64,000 nucleotides of DNA from Nocardia arthritidis NBRC 100137 (GTDB lineage Bacteria > Actinomycetota > Actinomycetes > Mycobacteriales > Mycobacteriaceae), in contig NZ_BDBB01000009.1 of assembly GCF_001612765.1 (NCBI RefSeq), positions 62,001 through 126,000 of the forward strand, given 5' to 3'. The position numbers were made by a program, and so were the translations under genes. How positions within the stretch are numbered: the first letter of the stretch is position 1; each line of letters starts with the position of its first letter. Positions 17,202 through 25,880 of the stretch are shown one piece after another. A model generated the notes under the pieces. The model did not search any database. It was not told the origin of the DNA and worked only from the letters and a program-made list of their open reading frames with translations.

Positions 17202-17990
17202 TCAGGCGATCTTCAATGTGCCGCCATCGATGACGTAGTCCGCACCGATGATATTGGCGGCTTTGGGTGAGGCGAGGAAGGCGACGAGGGCGGCGACCTC
17301 CTCCGGTTCGCTGATCCGGCCGGAGGCGATGCCGAACTGCTCGGGCACGGCCGCGAGCAGTTCCTCCTGCGAAAGACCCTGAGCGGCGGCGAACTTGGCG
17401 CCCACGCCGTGCGGTCCGCGCCACATCGGCGTGCCGACCACGCCGGGTGAGACGGTATTGACCCGCACCCCGCGCGGCCCGAACTCCTCGCTGAGCCGCT
17501 TGGTCAGCGCGGTCAGCGCGGCCTTGGCCTCGCTGTAACCGACCGGCCCCGCCGCCGGAAGATGTTTGTTGATCGACGAGATGGTGACCACCGCGCCGCG
17601 CCGCTCCAGCAGGCTGGGCAGTGCCGCGCGGGTGACCCAGATCGCGCTGAACAGATTCAGGTCGAACAGCTCTCGCCATTGCTCGTCCTCGACGTCGAGG
17701 AAGCCGCCCAGTTCCAGACGCGCGGCATTCACGGCGCCGACGTTGTTGACCAGGATGTCGATGCCACCCAGTTCGTCGAGTGCGGCGCCGATCAGCCGGG
17801 CCGCTCCCTCCGAGGTGGAGAGGTCGACGGGAACCGCTGCGACGCTCGCCTTTTCGAGCTCGGGCGTAACCGTGCGCGCGGCCCCGACCACCCGGACGCC
17901 CTCGGCGGACAATGCTTCGGCGACGGCCAAGCCGATGCCTCGGCTGGCACCGGTGACGACGGCGGTCTTGCCGGACAGTTCTAGATCCAT
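17202..17990 (-). CDS. short-chain dehydrogenase/reductase
   Basis: 262 aa from ATG 17990. Classical SDR: TGASRGIG nucleotide loop, NNVG, catalytic Ser in TISSINKH, YSEAK as YxxxK, and the C-terminal IIGADYVIDGG. A TTGA-TCAA-ended operator-like sequence sits at 18008-18023, just upstream, and a related sequence lies upstream of the neighbouring TetR gene, so the SDR is the likely regulated target. The substrate is unknown. Confidence 0.9.
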   Translation of the reverse strand: MDLELSGKTAVVTGASRGIGLAVAEALSAEGVRVVGAARTVTPELEKASVAAVPVDLSTSEGAARLIGAALDELGGIDILVNNVGAVNAARLELGGFLDVEDEQWRELFDLNLFSAIWVTRAALPSLLERRGAVVTISSINKHLPAAGPVGYSEAKAALTALTKRLSEEFGPRGVRVNTVSPGVVGTPMWRGPHGVGAKFAAAQGLSQEELLAAVPEQFGIASGRISEPEEVAALVAFLASPKAANIIGADYVIDGGTLKIA

Positions 17991-18007
17991 GATGGAACCT
18001 TTCCTTC

Positions 18008-18023
18008 TTGAACTACAGGTCAA
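18008..18023. promoter_or_regulatory. candidate TetR operator upstream of the SDR
   Basis: TTGAACTACAGGTCAA shares ACAGGTCAA and overall partial symmetry with the site at 18660-18675. It lies 18 bases before the SDR start codon. Confidence 0.5.
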
Positions 18024-18063
18024 AAATATGGGCAGCGAACGAGGCCGCGGCGGGCAGTTCGAT

Positions 18064-18639
18064 TCAGAGGGTGGTCAGAGCGGTGTCGATGATGCGGTGC
18101 AGAGTGGGCGCATCGTAGGTCTTGGCCATCACCCGGAGGCCGACGACGGTGTTCATCAAGAACTCGGCCATCGATCGCGGGTCGGTATCGGCGCGCACGT
18201 CACCATCGCGTTTCCCCTGGTCGATCCGGGCCTCCAACGCCGCGATCATATGATCCTGTGTCGCGCGGACCGCGCGGGCGATCTCCGCGTCGTGCCCCGC
18301 CATTTCCATGGCGGTGTTCACCGCCAGGCAGCCGCGCCGAACGGGCTGCGCGAGATCGGAGTCCGCCAGTCCGCACAGGAAGGCGGCCAGGCAATCGCGG
18401 GTGGCGCCCGGCCGGGTCAGGACATCCGCGGCCAACTCGACACCCAGCCGGTCGTAACGGTCGAGAGCCAGGTCGAACAACGCACGCTTGCTGCCGAAAG
18501 CGTTGTAGAGACTGCCTTTTCCGATGCCGGTGGCCTCGGCCAGCTGCGCGGGCGAGGTGTTGGCGTACCCGTGGGTCCAGAACGTCTCCATGGCCCGGTC
18601 CACCACCGTGTCCGGATCGAAGTTGCGCGGCCTGCCCAT
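18064..18639 (-). CDS. TetR-family regulator
   Basis: 191 aa from ATG 18639. The HTH is typical: DRAMETFWTHGYANTSPAQLAEATGIGKGSLYNAFGSKRALF. The C-terminal region with RGCLAVNTAMEM resembles the TetR_C group of NemR/AcuR-type repressors. Its promoter contains TAGACCGACAGGTCAA, and a related site precedes the SDR immediately downstream on the same strand, suggesting autoregulation and control of the SDR by a reactive small molecule. Confidence 0.88.
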   Translation of the reverse strand: MGRPRNFDPDTVVDRAMETFWTHGYANTSPAQLAEATGIGKGSLYNAFGSKRALFDLALDRYDRLGVELAADVLTRPGATRDCLAAFLCGLADSDLAQPVRRGCLAVNTAMEMAGHDAEIARAVRATQDHMIAALEARIDQGKRDGDVRADTDPRSMAEFLMNTVVGLRVMAKTYDAPTLHRIIDTALTTL

Positions 18640-18659
18640 GACCCGAACCGTAGTCGTTT

Positions 18660-18675
18660 TAGACCGACAGGTCAA
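18660..18675. promoter_or_regulatory. candidate TetR operator upstream of tetR
   Basis: TAGACCGACAGGTCAA contains the inverted repeat GACC-gaca-GGTC and resembles the site in front of the SDR. Confidence 0.55.
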
Positions 18676-18815
18676 GAAGGTCTGTGACCGCGAGCCGTAG
18701 CTTCGGCACCCCGGCAGGCCACGGTGCCGGAATCGCGTTGAGCGCAACCCGTGCTCGTCGGTCGTTCGTCTCGCTGACGTTCTCGGGCCGGACGCTGTTG
18801 TGGAAGAGTGCGCGG

Positions 18816-19180
18816 TGACCACGGAGTCGACCATCGACGTCGATATCTCGCCGCACCCGCTGGACGACCCCGGTGCGGGCGTCGTTGCGCGGCGAACACC
18901 GCCGGTTCGCCCGCTGGGTGGGACGGATCGGGCGCTACGACGCCCGCCCCGAACCCGGCCCCTACGCGCCACGAACCATCGAGATGGGTAACTACCTGGG
19001 CCTGCGGGCCGACGGCCGACTGGTGGCGATGGCCGGGGAACGCTTGCGTCCGCCCGGCTGGACCGAGATCAGCGCCGTGTGCACCGACGCGGAATTCCGT
19101 GGCCGCGGATTCGCCACACGCCTGGTCCGCGCGGTCGGTGCGGGCATCCGCGCGCGTGATGAGACACCGTCCCAAGCTCG
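18816..19180 (+). pseudogene. GNAT acetyltransferase, frameshifted and truncated
   Basis: The first codons from GTG 18816 (TTESTIDVDISPHPLDDP) and the continuation RASLRGEHRRFARWVGRIGRYD are in different frames, with the shift at a CCCCGG run near 18866. The acetyl-CoA-binding segment EISAVCTDAEFRGRGFATRL is intact, as in FR47-like GNAT proteins, but homology stops after GIRARDETP where FLHV and the final helix are expected. The gene has therefore lost both its frame and its C-terminus. Confidence 0.65.
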
Positions 19181-19431
19181 GCACCTGAAGCGAGTAGTTC
19201 ACTACGCACGCCCTCCTATCGCGGAAATGGTCAGCTTGACAAGGCGCATCGACTTTCGCCGCGCCTCGCCGGTAACCGGTATGTCGCGTCGACAGCGCGG
19301 TGACGCCCGCTGATCGCTCGGCGAGAATGTCACGCCGGTGACCACCGACTCGAAAGTTCGAACGCGCCGATCCGCGCATGTTCGACCGGCGATCAGTCGA
19401 CGCATATTTCACAGCAAGGAATGGCAATGTC

Positions 19432-19575
19432 ATGTCGGATCGCATTCTGTTCTACGGCGCGTCCACCGGGCGCGGGGTCGTCGACTCGATCGACGCCGAC
19501 AACAACATTCAGGATGTCCGGGTCATCCCCGAGGGCAGTTTCGCTCAGGACTGGACGCAGATCACCGGGCTCTGA
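19432..19575 (+). CDS. small unknown protein, 47 aa
   Basis: Open from ATG 19432 with a weak AAGGA about 11 bases upstream. The sequence SDRILFYGASTGRGVVDSID followed by a tryptophan near the end resembles single beta-blade repeats of the (L/I)LFYDxxTGxG type seen in actinobacterial beta-propeller or tectonin-like proteins. It may be a remnant of a longer gene. Function unknown. Confidence 0.35.
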   Translation: MSDRILFYGASTGRGVVDSIDADNNIQDVRVIPEGSFAQDWTQITGL

Positions 19576-20060
19576 CCGGGCGGCGCCCGGTAGGGCGGTA
19601 GCGGGGCAGGAGAACCATGCTCCCTACCGCCGCGCCCGCTGCGAGATCAGTTGTGCGGCTGCCTCTGCCGGACGGTCACCGGGTCCTCGCCTCGGAAAGT
19701 TCGCGCTGCGAACGCTGACAGAGCTGAGTATGCTTTCCCACGTTAGTCGAATTACGCTGCGATCGAACAATTTTGGCGAACCGGTCGGTTCGACGGCCGA
19801 GCCGGATCGTGGCGCCAGTTGCCGGCGACGTACGCAGGGGAGATCGAACGTGTCGAGGTGGCATCGGGCACACGGATCGCCAGGATCCATAGCCTGGCCG
19901 GCGGGCCCGCGACTATTTTCACCCCCCGCGTGTCACCGGCCGCTCCCCCTCACATTCCTTCGGTAGCCGACCCGGCTATTCGCCCAGAGCCGAACCGCCT
20001 ACGCCAGAGCTGCCGTGCGGATCCCGGCGTCGATTTCGGACCCCTTTCCAAGGAGCCTGT
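19576..20060. other. intergenic region before the P450
   Basis: 485 bases without a convincing gene. AT-rich patches at 19730-19780 could hold a promoter. A plausible ribosome-binding site AAGGAG and TTG start for the P450 lie at its right end. Confidence 0.4.
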
Positions 20061-21299
20061 TTTGACTATCTCCCCATGTCCCGCCTTGCCCTTCGATCGC
20101 TACGGTACACGCGGGTGAAGCTGTATTCCGACGAGTTCGCAGCCGACCCCCACGCGGCATACCGGCGGATGCGCAGCGACCACGGCCCGCTCGTCCCAGT
20201 GGAGGTAGCGCCGGAAGTGCCCGCGACATTGATCATCGATTACCGCACGGCGTTGGACGTTCTCACCGACTCCGCGCGTTTCTCGGCCGATCCGAGCGAG
20301 TGGGAACAAAGCGTGCCGGCGCGGTGTCCGGTGCCGTGGGTGATGCGGTGGCGGCCGGACGCGTCACGGACGGCGGGAGACGAGCACGCCCGCTACCGGA
20401 ACGCCGTCACCGCCGGCCTCGATCGGATCGATCTGCACACGCTGCGCGACACGGTGGAACGCACCGCCGTGTCGCTGATCAACGGTTTCTGCGCGGCCGG
20501 ATCGGCGGATCTGCTCAACGAGTACGCGATCCCGCTCACCGTCCGGGTACTGGAGCAGGTGCTGGGGTTCCCGCCCGAGGTCCGAGACGACGCGTACACC
20601 GCGATGATGGGCCTGCGCGACGCCGTCGACGCGGCGTCGGCGGAAGCGGCGCATCGAACGCTCAGCGCGGCGATGCTAGAGGTGATCTCGGCCAAACGGG
20701 CAGCACCGGCGGGAGACGTGGCCTCCTGGCTGGTACAGCATCCGGCGCGGCTGAGCGAGACCGAACTCGTCCATCAGATGGCCATGCTGTACACGACGGG
20801 CGCCGAACCGACATGGAATCTGATCGCGGTCACTGTGCTGCTGCTGGTGACCGATGAGCGGTTCGGCGGTGAGTTGCTCGGCGGAGCACTGTCCACTCGC
20901 GACGCGATCGACGAGGTGCTGTTCAGCGATCCCCCCGCGGCCAATTCCTGTGTCAGATATCCGATTCAGCCGCAAATCGTCGGGAATGTGTGGCTGCCGC
21001 AGCATCAACCGGTGCTGATCGGCTTGGCGGCGTGCAACAACGACCCCGCAGCGGTGGCCGGTGACCGCCAGGGCAACCGGTCCCACTTGGCCTGGGGCGC
21101 CGGCCCGCACACCTGCCCCGCACAGTCGGTCGGCATGGTCATCGTCCAAGAGGCGCTCGACCAACTGCTGGATGCGCTGCCGGAAATCCGGCTGGCGATC
21201 CCAGCTGCGGAAATGACATGGCTCCCGAGCTCCTTCCACCGCGCACCGGCTACGGTCCCGGTCACCTTTCCGGAGTCCCCGCCCCTGAGTCTTCTTTGA
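20061..21299 (+). pseudogene. cytochrome P450 with 5' frameshift and no ExxR motif
   Basis: About 400 codons. The heme-ligand motif is HLAWGAGPHTCPAQSVG. The expected N-terminus (TISPCPALPFDRYGTR) reads from TTG 20061, which has AAGGAG upstream, but hits a stop at 20115-20117; the main frame continues from VKLYSDEFAADP. A one- or two-base indel near 20113 is the simplest explanation, or translation starts at ATG 20076 or GTG 20115 with a shortened N-terminus. The K-helix reads DEVLFSDP where ExxR is expected, so the Arg is missing, as known for the CYP157 group. The I-helix has TTGAEPTWN. May be functional if the new start works. Confidence 0.7.
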
Positions 21300-21310
21300 G
21301 TCGGACGTGA

Positions 21311-21338
21311 GGGTGGTCTGTTGCACTGCGGACCACCC
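21311..21338 (+). terminator. hairpin terminator after the P450
   Basis: GGGTGGTC (21311-21318) pairs with GACCACCC (21331-21338), a dozen bases after the stop, followed by a T-containing stretch CTACTTTTC. Confidence 0.65.
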
Positions 21339-21400
21339 CACTACTTTTCATCTGTCTAAAACAATTAGCCATATGTAAAATAAGGACTACTCTGGGGCAG

Positions 21401-22021
21401 GTGCCGACTCATCGCACCCCGGATCCCGCCCATCGCGTTCGCGACGCCGAACGCACCAAACGCTGCCTGCTCGAGGCAGCCTTGGACGAGTTCGCCGCGA
21501 AAGGTTATGCGGGGGCCCGGGTCGGCGACATCGCCGAGCGGGCCGGCGTCAACAAGCAGTTGATCACCTACTACTTCGGCGGGAAGGAAGGGTTGTACCG
21601 AGCGCTCCAGCAGAGCTGGCTGGAGCGCGAGGCCACCTTCAGCGATCCGGCGCTGCCGCTGGCGGAGGTGGTCACGAACTATCTGCGCGACGGGCTACGC
21701 GATCCGCGCGGCATCCGGCTGCTCATGTGGCAAGGATTATCCGATGCCGCGCCGTCGGGTGAGCAGCCGATCTCGGAGAGCGATCTCGCCGAGACCAGAC
21801 GCCGTCAGGAGCGCGGTGAGATTGCCGCCGACCTCGACCCGGCCGCCTTCCAGCTCGCGGTGATGGGCATGGTCATCGCCCCTCTGCTGCTACCGGTCCA
21901 GGTGCGTGAGCTGTTCGGCATGGAAGCCCGGACCACGGAATTCGAGCGACGCTACGGCGAACAGTTGCGCCGCATCCTGACCCATCTCACCGATTCCCGT
22001 TCCGAAGGAGAGACCTTATGA
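21401..22021 (+). CDS. TetR-family regulator
   Basis: About 206 aa from GTG 21401. The HTH is DEFAAKGYAGARVGDIAERAGVNKQLITYYFGGKEGLY, strongly TetR. It overlaps the next gene by four bases (ATGA), so it is co-transcribed with an NmrA-like oxidoreductase that it probably controls. The region upstream (21350-21390) is AT-rich and is the likely operator. Confidence 0.88.
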   Translation: MPTHRTPDPAHRVRDAERTKRCLLEAALDEFAAKGYAGARVGDIAERAGVNKQLITYYFGGKEGLYRALQQSWLEREATFSDPALPLAEVVTNYLRDGLRDPRGIRLLMWQGLSDAAPSGEQPISESDLAETRRRQERGEIAADLDPAAFQLAVMGMVIAPLLLPVQVRELFGMEARTTEFERRYGEQLRRILTHLTDSRSEGETL

Positions 22022-22821
22022 CCTACCTCGTCACCGGCGTTCGCGGCATCGTCGGCCGAGCTGTCGTCGATCAACTGCGCGCGGCCGGAAAACCGGTGCG
22101 GGCGGCCAGTTCTCGCCCCGCAGACACCACCGTGCCGGACGGTGTCGAACTCGTCGGGCTCGACCCGAGCGACCCAGGATCGGTCGCCACCGCCCTTGCG
22201 GGTATCGAGAAAGTCTTCTGCTACGCCGCCGCCGAGGGCATCGACAACTTCATCGACGCCGCGAAGACCGCCGGAGTCGCCCACATCGTGCTGCTGTCCT
22301 CCATCGCGGCGGCGAACGGGCACAATCCCATCGGTGCACGCCATCTCGCGGTGGAGAACCCGCTGCGCGCATCCGGCCTGCCGTTGACCGTCCTCCGGCC
22401 GGGCGCCTTCGCCGCCAACGCCCGCACCTGGTTTCCCACCATCAGAGCCGACCGCGTCGTCCGCGTCCCATTCCCGGGCCTGCAACTGACGCCGATCCAC
22501 GAAGACGATATCGCCGCCGCAGCCGTCACCGCCCTCGACGACCCGTCCCACGCGGGCAAGATCTACCCGCTCACCGGCCCCGAATCCCTGTCGCATCGCC
22601 AGCAGGTCGCCGCCATCTCCGACGCCCTGGGCGAGCCGATCGAACTGATCGAGCTGAGTTACGAGGAAGCAGCCGACGTCTACTACCGCCCAGTCCTCGA
22701 TATGTGGGCACACGCCGGAACGGAGCCGAGCCCGGTCGGCCCCACTTCGCAGTCGATCACCGGCACACCCGCCCGCACCTTCGCCCAGTGGGCGGTCCAC
22801 CACGTGAACGACTACCGTTGA
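22018..22821 (+). CDS. NmrA/SDR-a family NAD(P)-binding protein
   Basis: 267 aa. N-terminal VTGVRGIVGRAVVDQL is a Rossmann TGxxGxxG variant, followed by GVELVGLDPSDP and LLSSIAAANG typical of NmrA-like atypical SDRs (QOR2, NmrA, isoflavone reductase-like). No clear catalytic YxxxK is present, so it could be a redox sensor or a quinone/ketone reductase. Coupled to the preceding TetR gene. Confidence 0.85.
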   Translation: MTYLVTGVRGIVGRAVVDQLRAAGKPVRAASSRPADTTVPDGVELVGLDPSDPGSVATALAGIEKVFCYAAAEGIDNFIDAAKTAGVAHIVLLSSIAAANGHNPIGARHLAVENPLRASGLPLTVLRPGAFAANARTWFPTIRADRVVRVPFPGLQLTPIHEDDIAAAAVTALDDPSHAGKIYPLTGPESLSHRQQVAAISDALGEPIELIELSYEEAADVYYRPVLDMWAHAGTEPSPVGPTSQSITGTPARTFAQWAVHHVNDYR

Positions 22822-22925
22822 GAACACACCCGTCCTCCACTACCCCACGCCCCCTCTGACCAGGCGATTAGCACCGCTCCGGCCTCGTGCGGTAATCTCT
22901 TCGAGCGCCCGCACAGCGGGCGCAA

Positions 22926-22999
22926 CGGGCTGTGGCGCAGTTTGGTAGCGCACTTGACTGGGGGTCAAGTGGTCGCAGGTTCAAATCCTGTCAGCCCGA
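22926..22999 (+). tRNA. tRNA-Pro (GGG anticodon)
   Basis: Acceptor arms CGGGCTG (22926-22932) and CAGCCCG (22992-22998) pair. The anticodon stem CTTGA/TCAAG encloses loop CTGGGGG, giving anticodon GGG. The T arm contains GGTTCAAATCC. CCA is not encoded. Its 3' 42 bases are the left copy of the integration core, so element E1 restores the tRNA end on insertion. Confidence 0.95.
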
Positions 23000-23000
23000 C
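22958..23000 (+). repeat. attachment core copy A (attL of E1)
   Basis: 43 bp from CTGGGGGTCAAG to CAGCCCGAC, identical at 31671-31713 and 62474-62516. This copy is the genuine tRNA-Pro 3' end. Confidence 0.92.
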
Positions 23001-23005
23001 AGAAG

Positions 23006-23039
23006 AAAACCCCTTCCGACCAGCATCGGAAGGGGTTTT
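23006..23039 (+). terminator. terminator after tRNA-Pro
   Basis: AAAACCCCTTCCGA (23006-23019) pairs with TCGGAAGGGGTTTT (23026-23039). Near-identical hairpins occur at about 57495 and 62522, marking other left junctions of elements inserted at this tRNA. Confidence 0.85.
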
Positions 23040-23042
23040 CTG

Positions 23043-24314
23043 CTATCGGGCTATCCGGAGACTTGGGACCACTTTGGGACCAGAACCGCCCTGTAGGTGC
23101 TGTGACAGCTTGTTCCCATCCTCCTGGAGCGCTTCCAGGTCCGGGTGCAGGTATCGCTGGGTGATCCGTGGATCGGTGTGTCCGGCGATCCGCTGCAACC
23201 GGTGCAGTGGAACGCCCGCGTCGGCGAACCAAGTGAGCCCGGTGTGCCGCAAATCGTGCCGCCGGAGATGTTCGTAGCCCAGCTGCGCGACGACCTCATC
23301 CCAGTGCGTCGCCTTCCGCAGGACGCCGGTCGAGATCCGGCCGCCACGCGGCCCCACGAACAGCCGCGCGTTCATCAACGCTTCTCGCCGGTCGTCCTCG
23401 CTGGCGTCCCGCAGAGCACGGTCAGAGTTCACGCGAGCGCGAGCGGCGTTGATCCGGCGCAAGATCACCGGCTGTATCTCCGCGATGAGCGGAATCGTGC
23501 GCGCCCGTTTGCCTTTCGTGCCCTTGTCCAGCATTCCGCCAGGGCCCGGAGTGGTCTGGCGCCGCAACGTCCACACCCACTGATCACTGTCGATGTCGCG
23601 CACCCGGCACCCGGAGACCTCACCGATTCGGGTCGCCGTGCACGCGGCGAACACCACCGCGTCGCCCCATCCCTGATACCTCCCGGCCGACGCGCCGACC
23701 AGTGCCATAGCGAGCTGTTGTAGCGTCGCCCAGTCCGGCAGTGCCAACGCCCGGGGATTGTCGAGTTCGTCCTCGTGCCGAGCGAGCTGGTGTTGCCATC
23801 CCGTCACGTCGACGCGGTTACGGTCGATGACCTCATCTCGGACGGCCTGGTTCAAAACCCGCGCCAGTGCGGCGAGCGTGTTCTTAATGGTGGACTGGCC
23901 GCACCCGTCCGCGATCCAGACCGACACAGCCCGATCAGCGAGGCCCGTCGTCATCATCGTGACTGGCAGGTGCCCGAGCGTCGGCACGATCCGGAGCCGC
24001 CAGCCCGCGCGGTACGGATCGAGCGTCTTGGGCTCCACGCCGCGCATCGCGGTGTCCCAGTGCGTCTTTCCGTACTCCGCGAGCGTGGCCGTCGCGGTCT
24101 TCGGGTCGACACCGCGAGCGGTGGCCTGCTCGATACGTTCGATCCAAGCCTCCGCTTCCTCCCGTGTGCTGAAGGACTCCGACTTGGAGGCGCGCCGCTT
24201 CGTCGCCGGGTCGGTCCAACGGACACGCGCCCGGTGCGCGCCAGCCTTCCCACGGAACTCGATGTCACCGCGGATCGAGACCCCGAGCGGGATCACCTGT
24301 ACTCGGCCGTCCAT
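23043..24314 (-). CDS. int: tyrosine recombinase (integrase) of element E1
   Basis: 423 aa from ATG 24314. N-terminal arm-binding region, SAM-like core-binding domain, then a catalytic domain with the Arg in CTATRIGEVSG, HDLRHTG as HxxR, AGHTDPRIT, and the Tyr nucleophile in QRYLHPD. Sits directly beside the tRNA core, the standard position for a tRNA-targeting Int. One base overlaps the upstream excisionase-like gene. The codons for its C-terminal residues contain a pair of decamers (23062-23082) repeated near the right end of the element, likely arm sites. Confidence 0.93.
   Translation of the reverse strand: MDGRVQVIPLGVSIRGDIEFRGKAGAHRARVRWTDPATKRRASKSESFSTREEAEAWIERIEQATARGVDPKTATATLAEYGKTHWDTAMRGVEPKTLDPYRAGWRLRIVPTLGHLPVTMMTTGLADRAVSVWIADGCGQSTIKNTLAALARVLNQAVRDEVIDRNRVDVTGWQHQLARHEDELDNPRALALPDWATLQQLAMALVGASAGRYQGWGDAVVFAACTATRIGEVSGCRVRDIDSDQWVWTLRRQTTPGPGGMLDKGTKGKRARTIPLIAEIQPVILRRINAARARVNSDRALRDASEDDRREALMNARLFVGPRGGRISTGVLRKATHWDEVVAQLGYEHLRRHDLRHTGLTWFADAGVPLHRLQRIAGHTDPRITQRYLHPDLEALQEDGNKLSQHLQGGSGPKVVPSLRIAR
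23062..23082 (+). repeat. putative integrase arm-type sites, left
   Basis: Two decamers (CTTGGGACCA and TTTGGGACCA) spaced 11 bases apart. The same pair recurs at 31556-31576 and, as GGGGCCA variants, at 62360-62379. Confidence 0.6.
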
Positions 24315-24541
24315 CACGCCGCCGCCGGATCGATGCGCTTGTTCTTCAGATAGGCCATCAGGTCGGCACCGCTGTAGCGGATGACCCGATCGGAGACCAC
24401 AACGAACGGAGGGCCTTGCGGCGGGCGAGCGGTGCGCCAGCGACGCAGGCTCGATGCATCCACGCGAAGAAACACCGCCACCTCTTCGGTTGTGTACCAA
24501 GCCGACTCTTGAAGATCTCGAACCTGCTCGTCATCGTTCAT
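24314..24541 (-). CDS. excisionase-like HTH protein (E1)
   Basis: 75 aa from ATG 24541, with GGGGGAG upstream. SAWYTTEEVAVFLRVDASSL then RRWRTARPPQGPPFVVVSDR and VIRYSGADLMAYL is the MerR-like winged-helix of AlpA/Xis proteins. It overlaps int by one base. Probable recombination directionality factor for E1, or a regulator of int. Confidence 0.8.
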   Translation of the reverse strand: MNDDEQVRDLQESAWYTTEEVAVFLRVDASSLRRWRTARPPQGPPFVVVSDRVIRYSGADLMAYLKNKRIDPAAA

Positions 24542-24543
24542 GG

Positions 24544-25173
24544 CTACGCCGCTCCCCCGGTCTGCGTCTGAGCCTCCTGCTCGGCAATCCATGCCTCGAT
24601 GACACTCTGCCGGTACACACGGCGGCGCCCGAGTTTGAAGCTGGCCGGGCCGACGCCTTTGTGTGCCCAGTAGCGCCAGGTTGCGGCAGGGATGCCGGTG
24701 AGCCCTTCGAGGTCGGCGGCCTGGAGATAGCGGTCGGTGGTCATGGCAATGTCTCCGTTTCGGTGTGGTGCTGTGGTTCGAGTGGTGGTGCGTTGCGTGA
24801 GGCTGGGTGGTGCGTCCGGTGCGTTGCTGTCACATCCGGTGCGCACGGTGTTGCATGGCGCACCAGCGGGTGTCGCCTGGTGCGCACCGCCGTCGCAACC
24901 GGTGCGTCGCGCGGTGCACACGGTGTCGCACCCGGTGCACACGTCGCTTGATGTGTCTCGGTTGGTCGGGTCGGCCGCGACTGCGGCTGGTTTCTGCTGG
25001 CCGGTGGTCACGCTCGTCCCTGCCGCATGGGTCTGTGACCTGGCCATCTCCGGAAATGGATTGGCGGTGTCGGCGGCCGTCGCCTGCTGTGCACCGCTGT
25101 GTCGCCTGCTGTCACGTCCGGTGCGCACCGTCTCGCGTGCTGTCACAGGGATGGTGCGTAGTGGTTCGGTCAT
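24544..25173 (-). CDS. HTH (AlpA-like) protein with repetitive Thr/Cys-rich leader
   Basis: Two readings. The last 66 codons (ATG 24744, GGAGAC upstream) encode a second AlpA/MerR-like HTH: LEGLTGIPAATWRYWAHKG and KLGRRRVYRQSVIEAW. The frame is open upstream to ATG 25173, which overlaps the preceding gene by four bases (ATGA), giving 209 aa. The added 143 residues are low-complexity, with repeats such as TVRTGCD and ARRTGCDGG and six cysteines, encoded by short repeats of the CCGGTGCGCAC type. The coupled start argues for the long product, and the ribosome-binding site argues for the short one; both may be made. Confidence 0.65.
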   Translation of the reverse strand: MTEPLRTIPVTARETVRTGRDSRRHSGAQQATAADTANPFPEMARSQTHAAGTSVTTGQQKPAAVAADPTNRDTSSDVCTGCDTVCTARRTGCDGGAHQATPAGAPCNTVRTGCDSNAPDAPPSLTQRTTTRTTAPHRNGDIAMTTDRYLQAADLEGLTGIPAATWRYWAHKGVGPASFKLGRRRVYRQSVIEAWIAEQEAQTQTGGAA

Positions 25174-25880
25174 GCGACACCCCACGGGGTGAGGACCGGG
25201 ATATCCGGGTCGGTGAGGTCGTCGTAGTCGACGGCAGCGACGGTCAGTGCACCGCTGTCGAGGACGCCGTTGCGGGTGAGTTCGTCGATGGTGCGCAGCA
25301 CGGTGTCCGGTTCGGCGTCTCCGGTGCACACGTACAGCAGCCCGTCACACAGGTCGGTGGCGGTGCGGATGGTGCGCACCAGCGTTTCGGCGAGTTTGCT
25401 CGGCGTGGTCGAGTTGCCGACGTCGACCTTGACCGCGACCGTTGCACCGCCGAGGATCAGCTGCCCGTCGTAGGGGAACGCACCACGGTATTCGGTGTCG
25501 TAGCGCAGTTCCCGTTCCGAGCGCCAGTCGTAGAACCCGGTCGCGCCCAACGCGATCCGGACTTTGGCGACGGCGCGGCCGCGGGCAGACCACAAACGGG
25601 AGGGCTGCCAGTCCGGCATCGGGTGGCCGAATACGCGGGCCACGGCCGCGCGGGTCGGCACGATCCATTTCGGGCCGGTGTGGACCTTCGTCAGTGGGTG
25701 CACCATTCCGCCGGCGCGCAACCGGGTGAGCATCTCGTAGACGTGGTTGCGGCCGGTGCCGAGGAACTCGGCCAGCACATCCGGTTGCATGGCGCGGTGC
25801 TGCACGAGTGCGTAGATGGTGCGGGACTCGCGGCCGGTCGCGTAGAAGTAGTCGCCGTCATGGCGGGCGTGGAGGGTCAT
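25170..25880 (-). CDS. HTH protein with nuclease/replication-relaxation-like domain, copy 2
   Basis: 236 aa from ATG 25880, four bases inside the upstream gene. The N-terminal winged helix (QHRAMQPDVLAEFLGTGRNHVYEMLTRL) and the GPKWIVPTRAAVARVFG segment parallel the upstream paralogue. The C-terminal half has ATVAVKVDVGNSTTPSKLAETLV followed by a predicted helix and strand, resembling the region in replication-relaxation family proteins that looks like a degenerate PD-(D/E)XK fold. Function unproven; probably replication or maintenance of E1. Confidence 0.6.
   Translation of the reverse strand: MTLHARHDGDYFYATGRESRTIYALVQHRAMQPDVLAEFLGTGRNHVYEMLTRLRAGGMVHPLTKVHTGPKWIVPTRAAVARVFGHPMPDWQPSRLWSARGRAVAKVRIALGATGFYDWRSERELRYDTEYRGAFPYDGQLILGGATVAVKVDVGNSTTPSKLAETLVRTIRTATDLCDGLLYVCTGDAEPDTVLRTIDELTRNGVLDSGALTVAAVDYDDLTDPDIPVLTPWGVA

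Noticed and set aside
17050..17679. N-terminal extension of the MBL hydrolase to 484 aa
   Set aside because: This part lies over the SDR in another frame; GTG 17049 has a ribosome-binding site and gives the normal family length.
24785..25130. CRISPR array
   Set aside because: Repeats are short, irregular and within a coding frame; there are no uniform spacers and no cas genes in the window.
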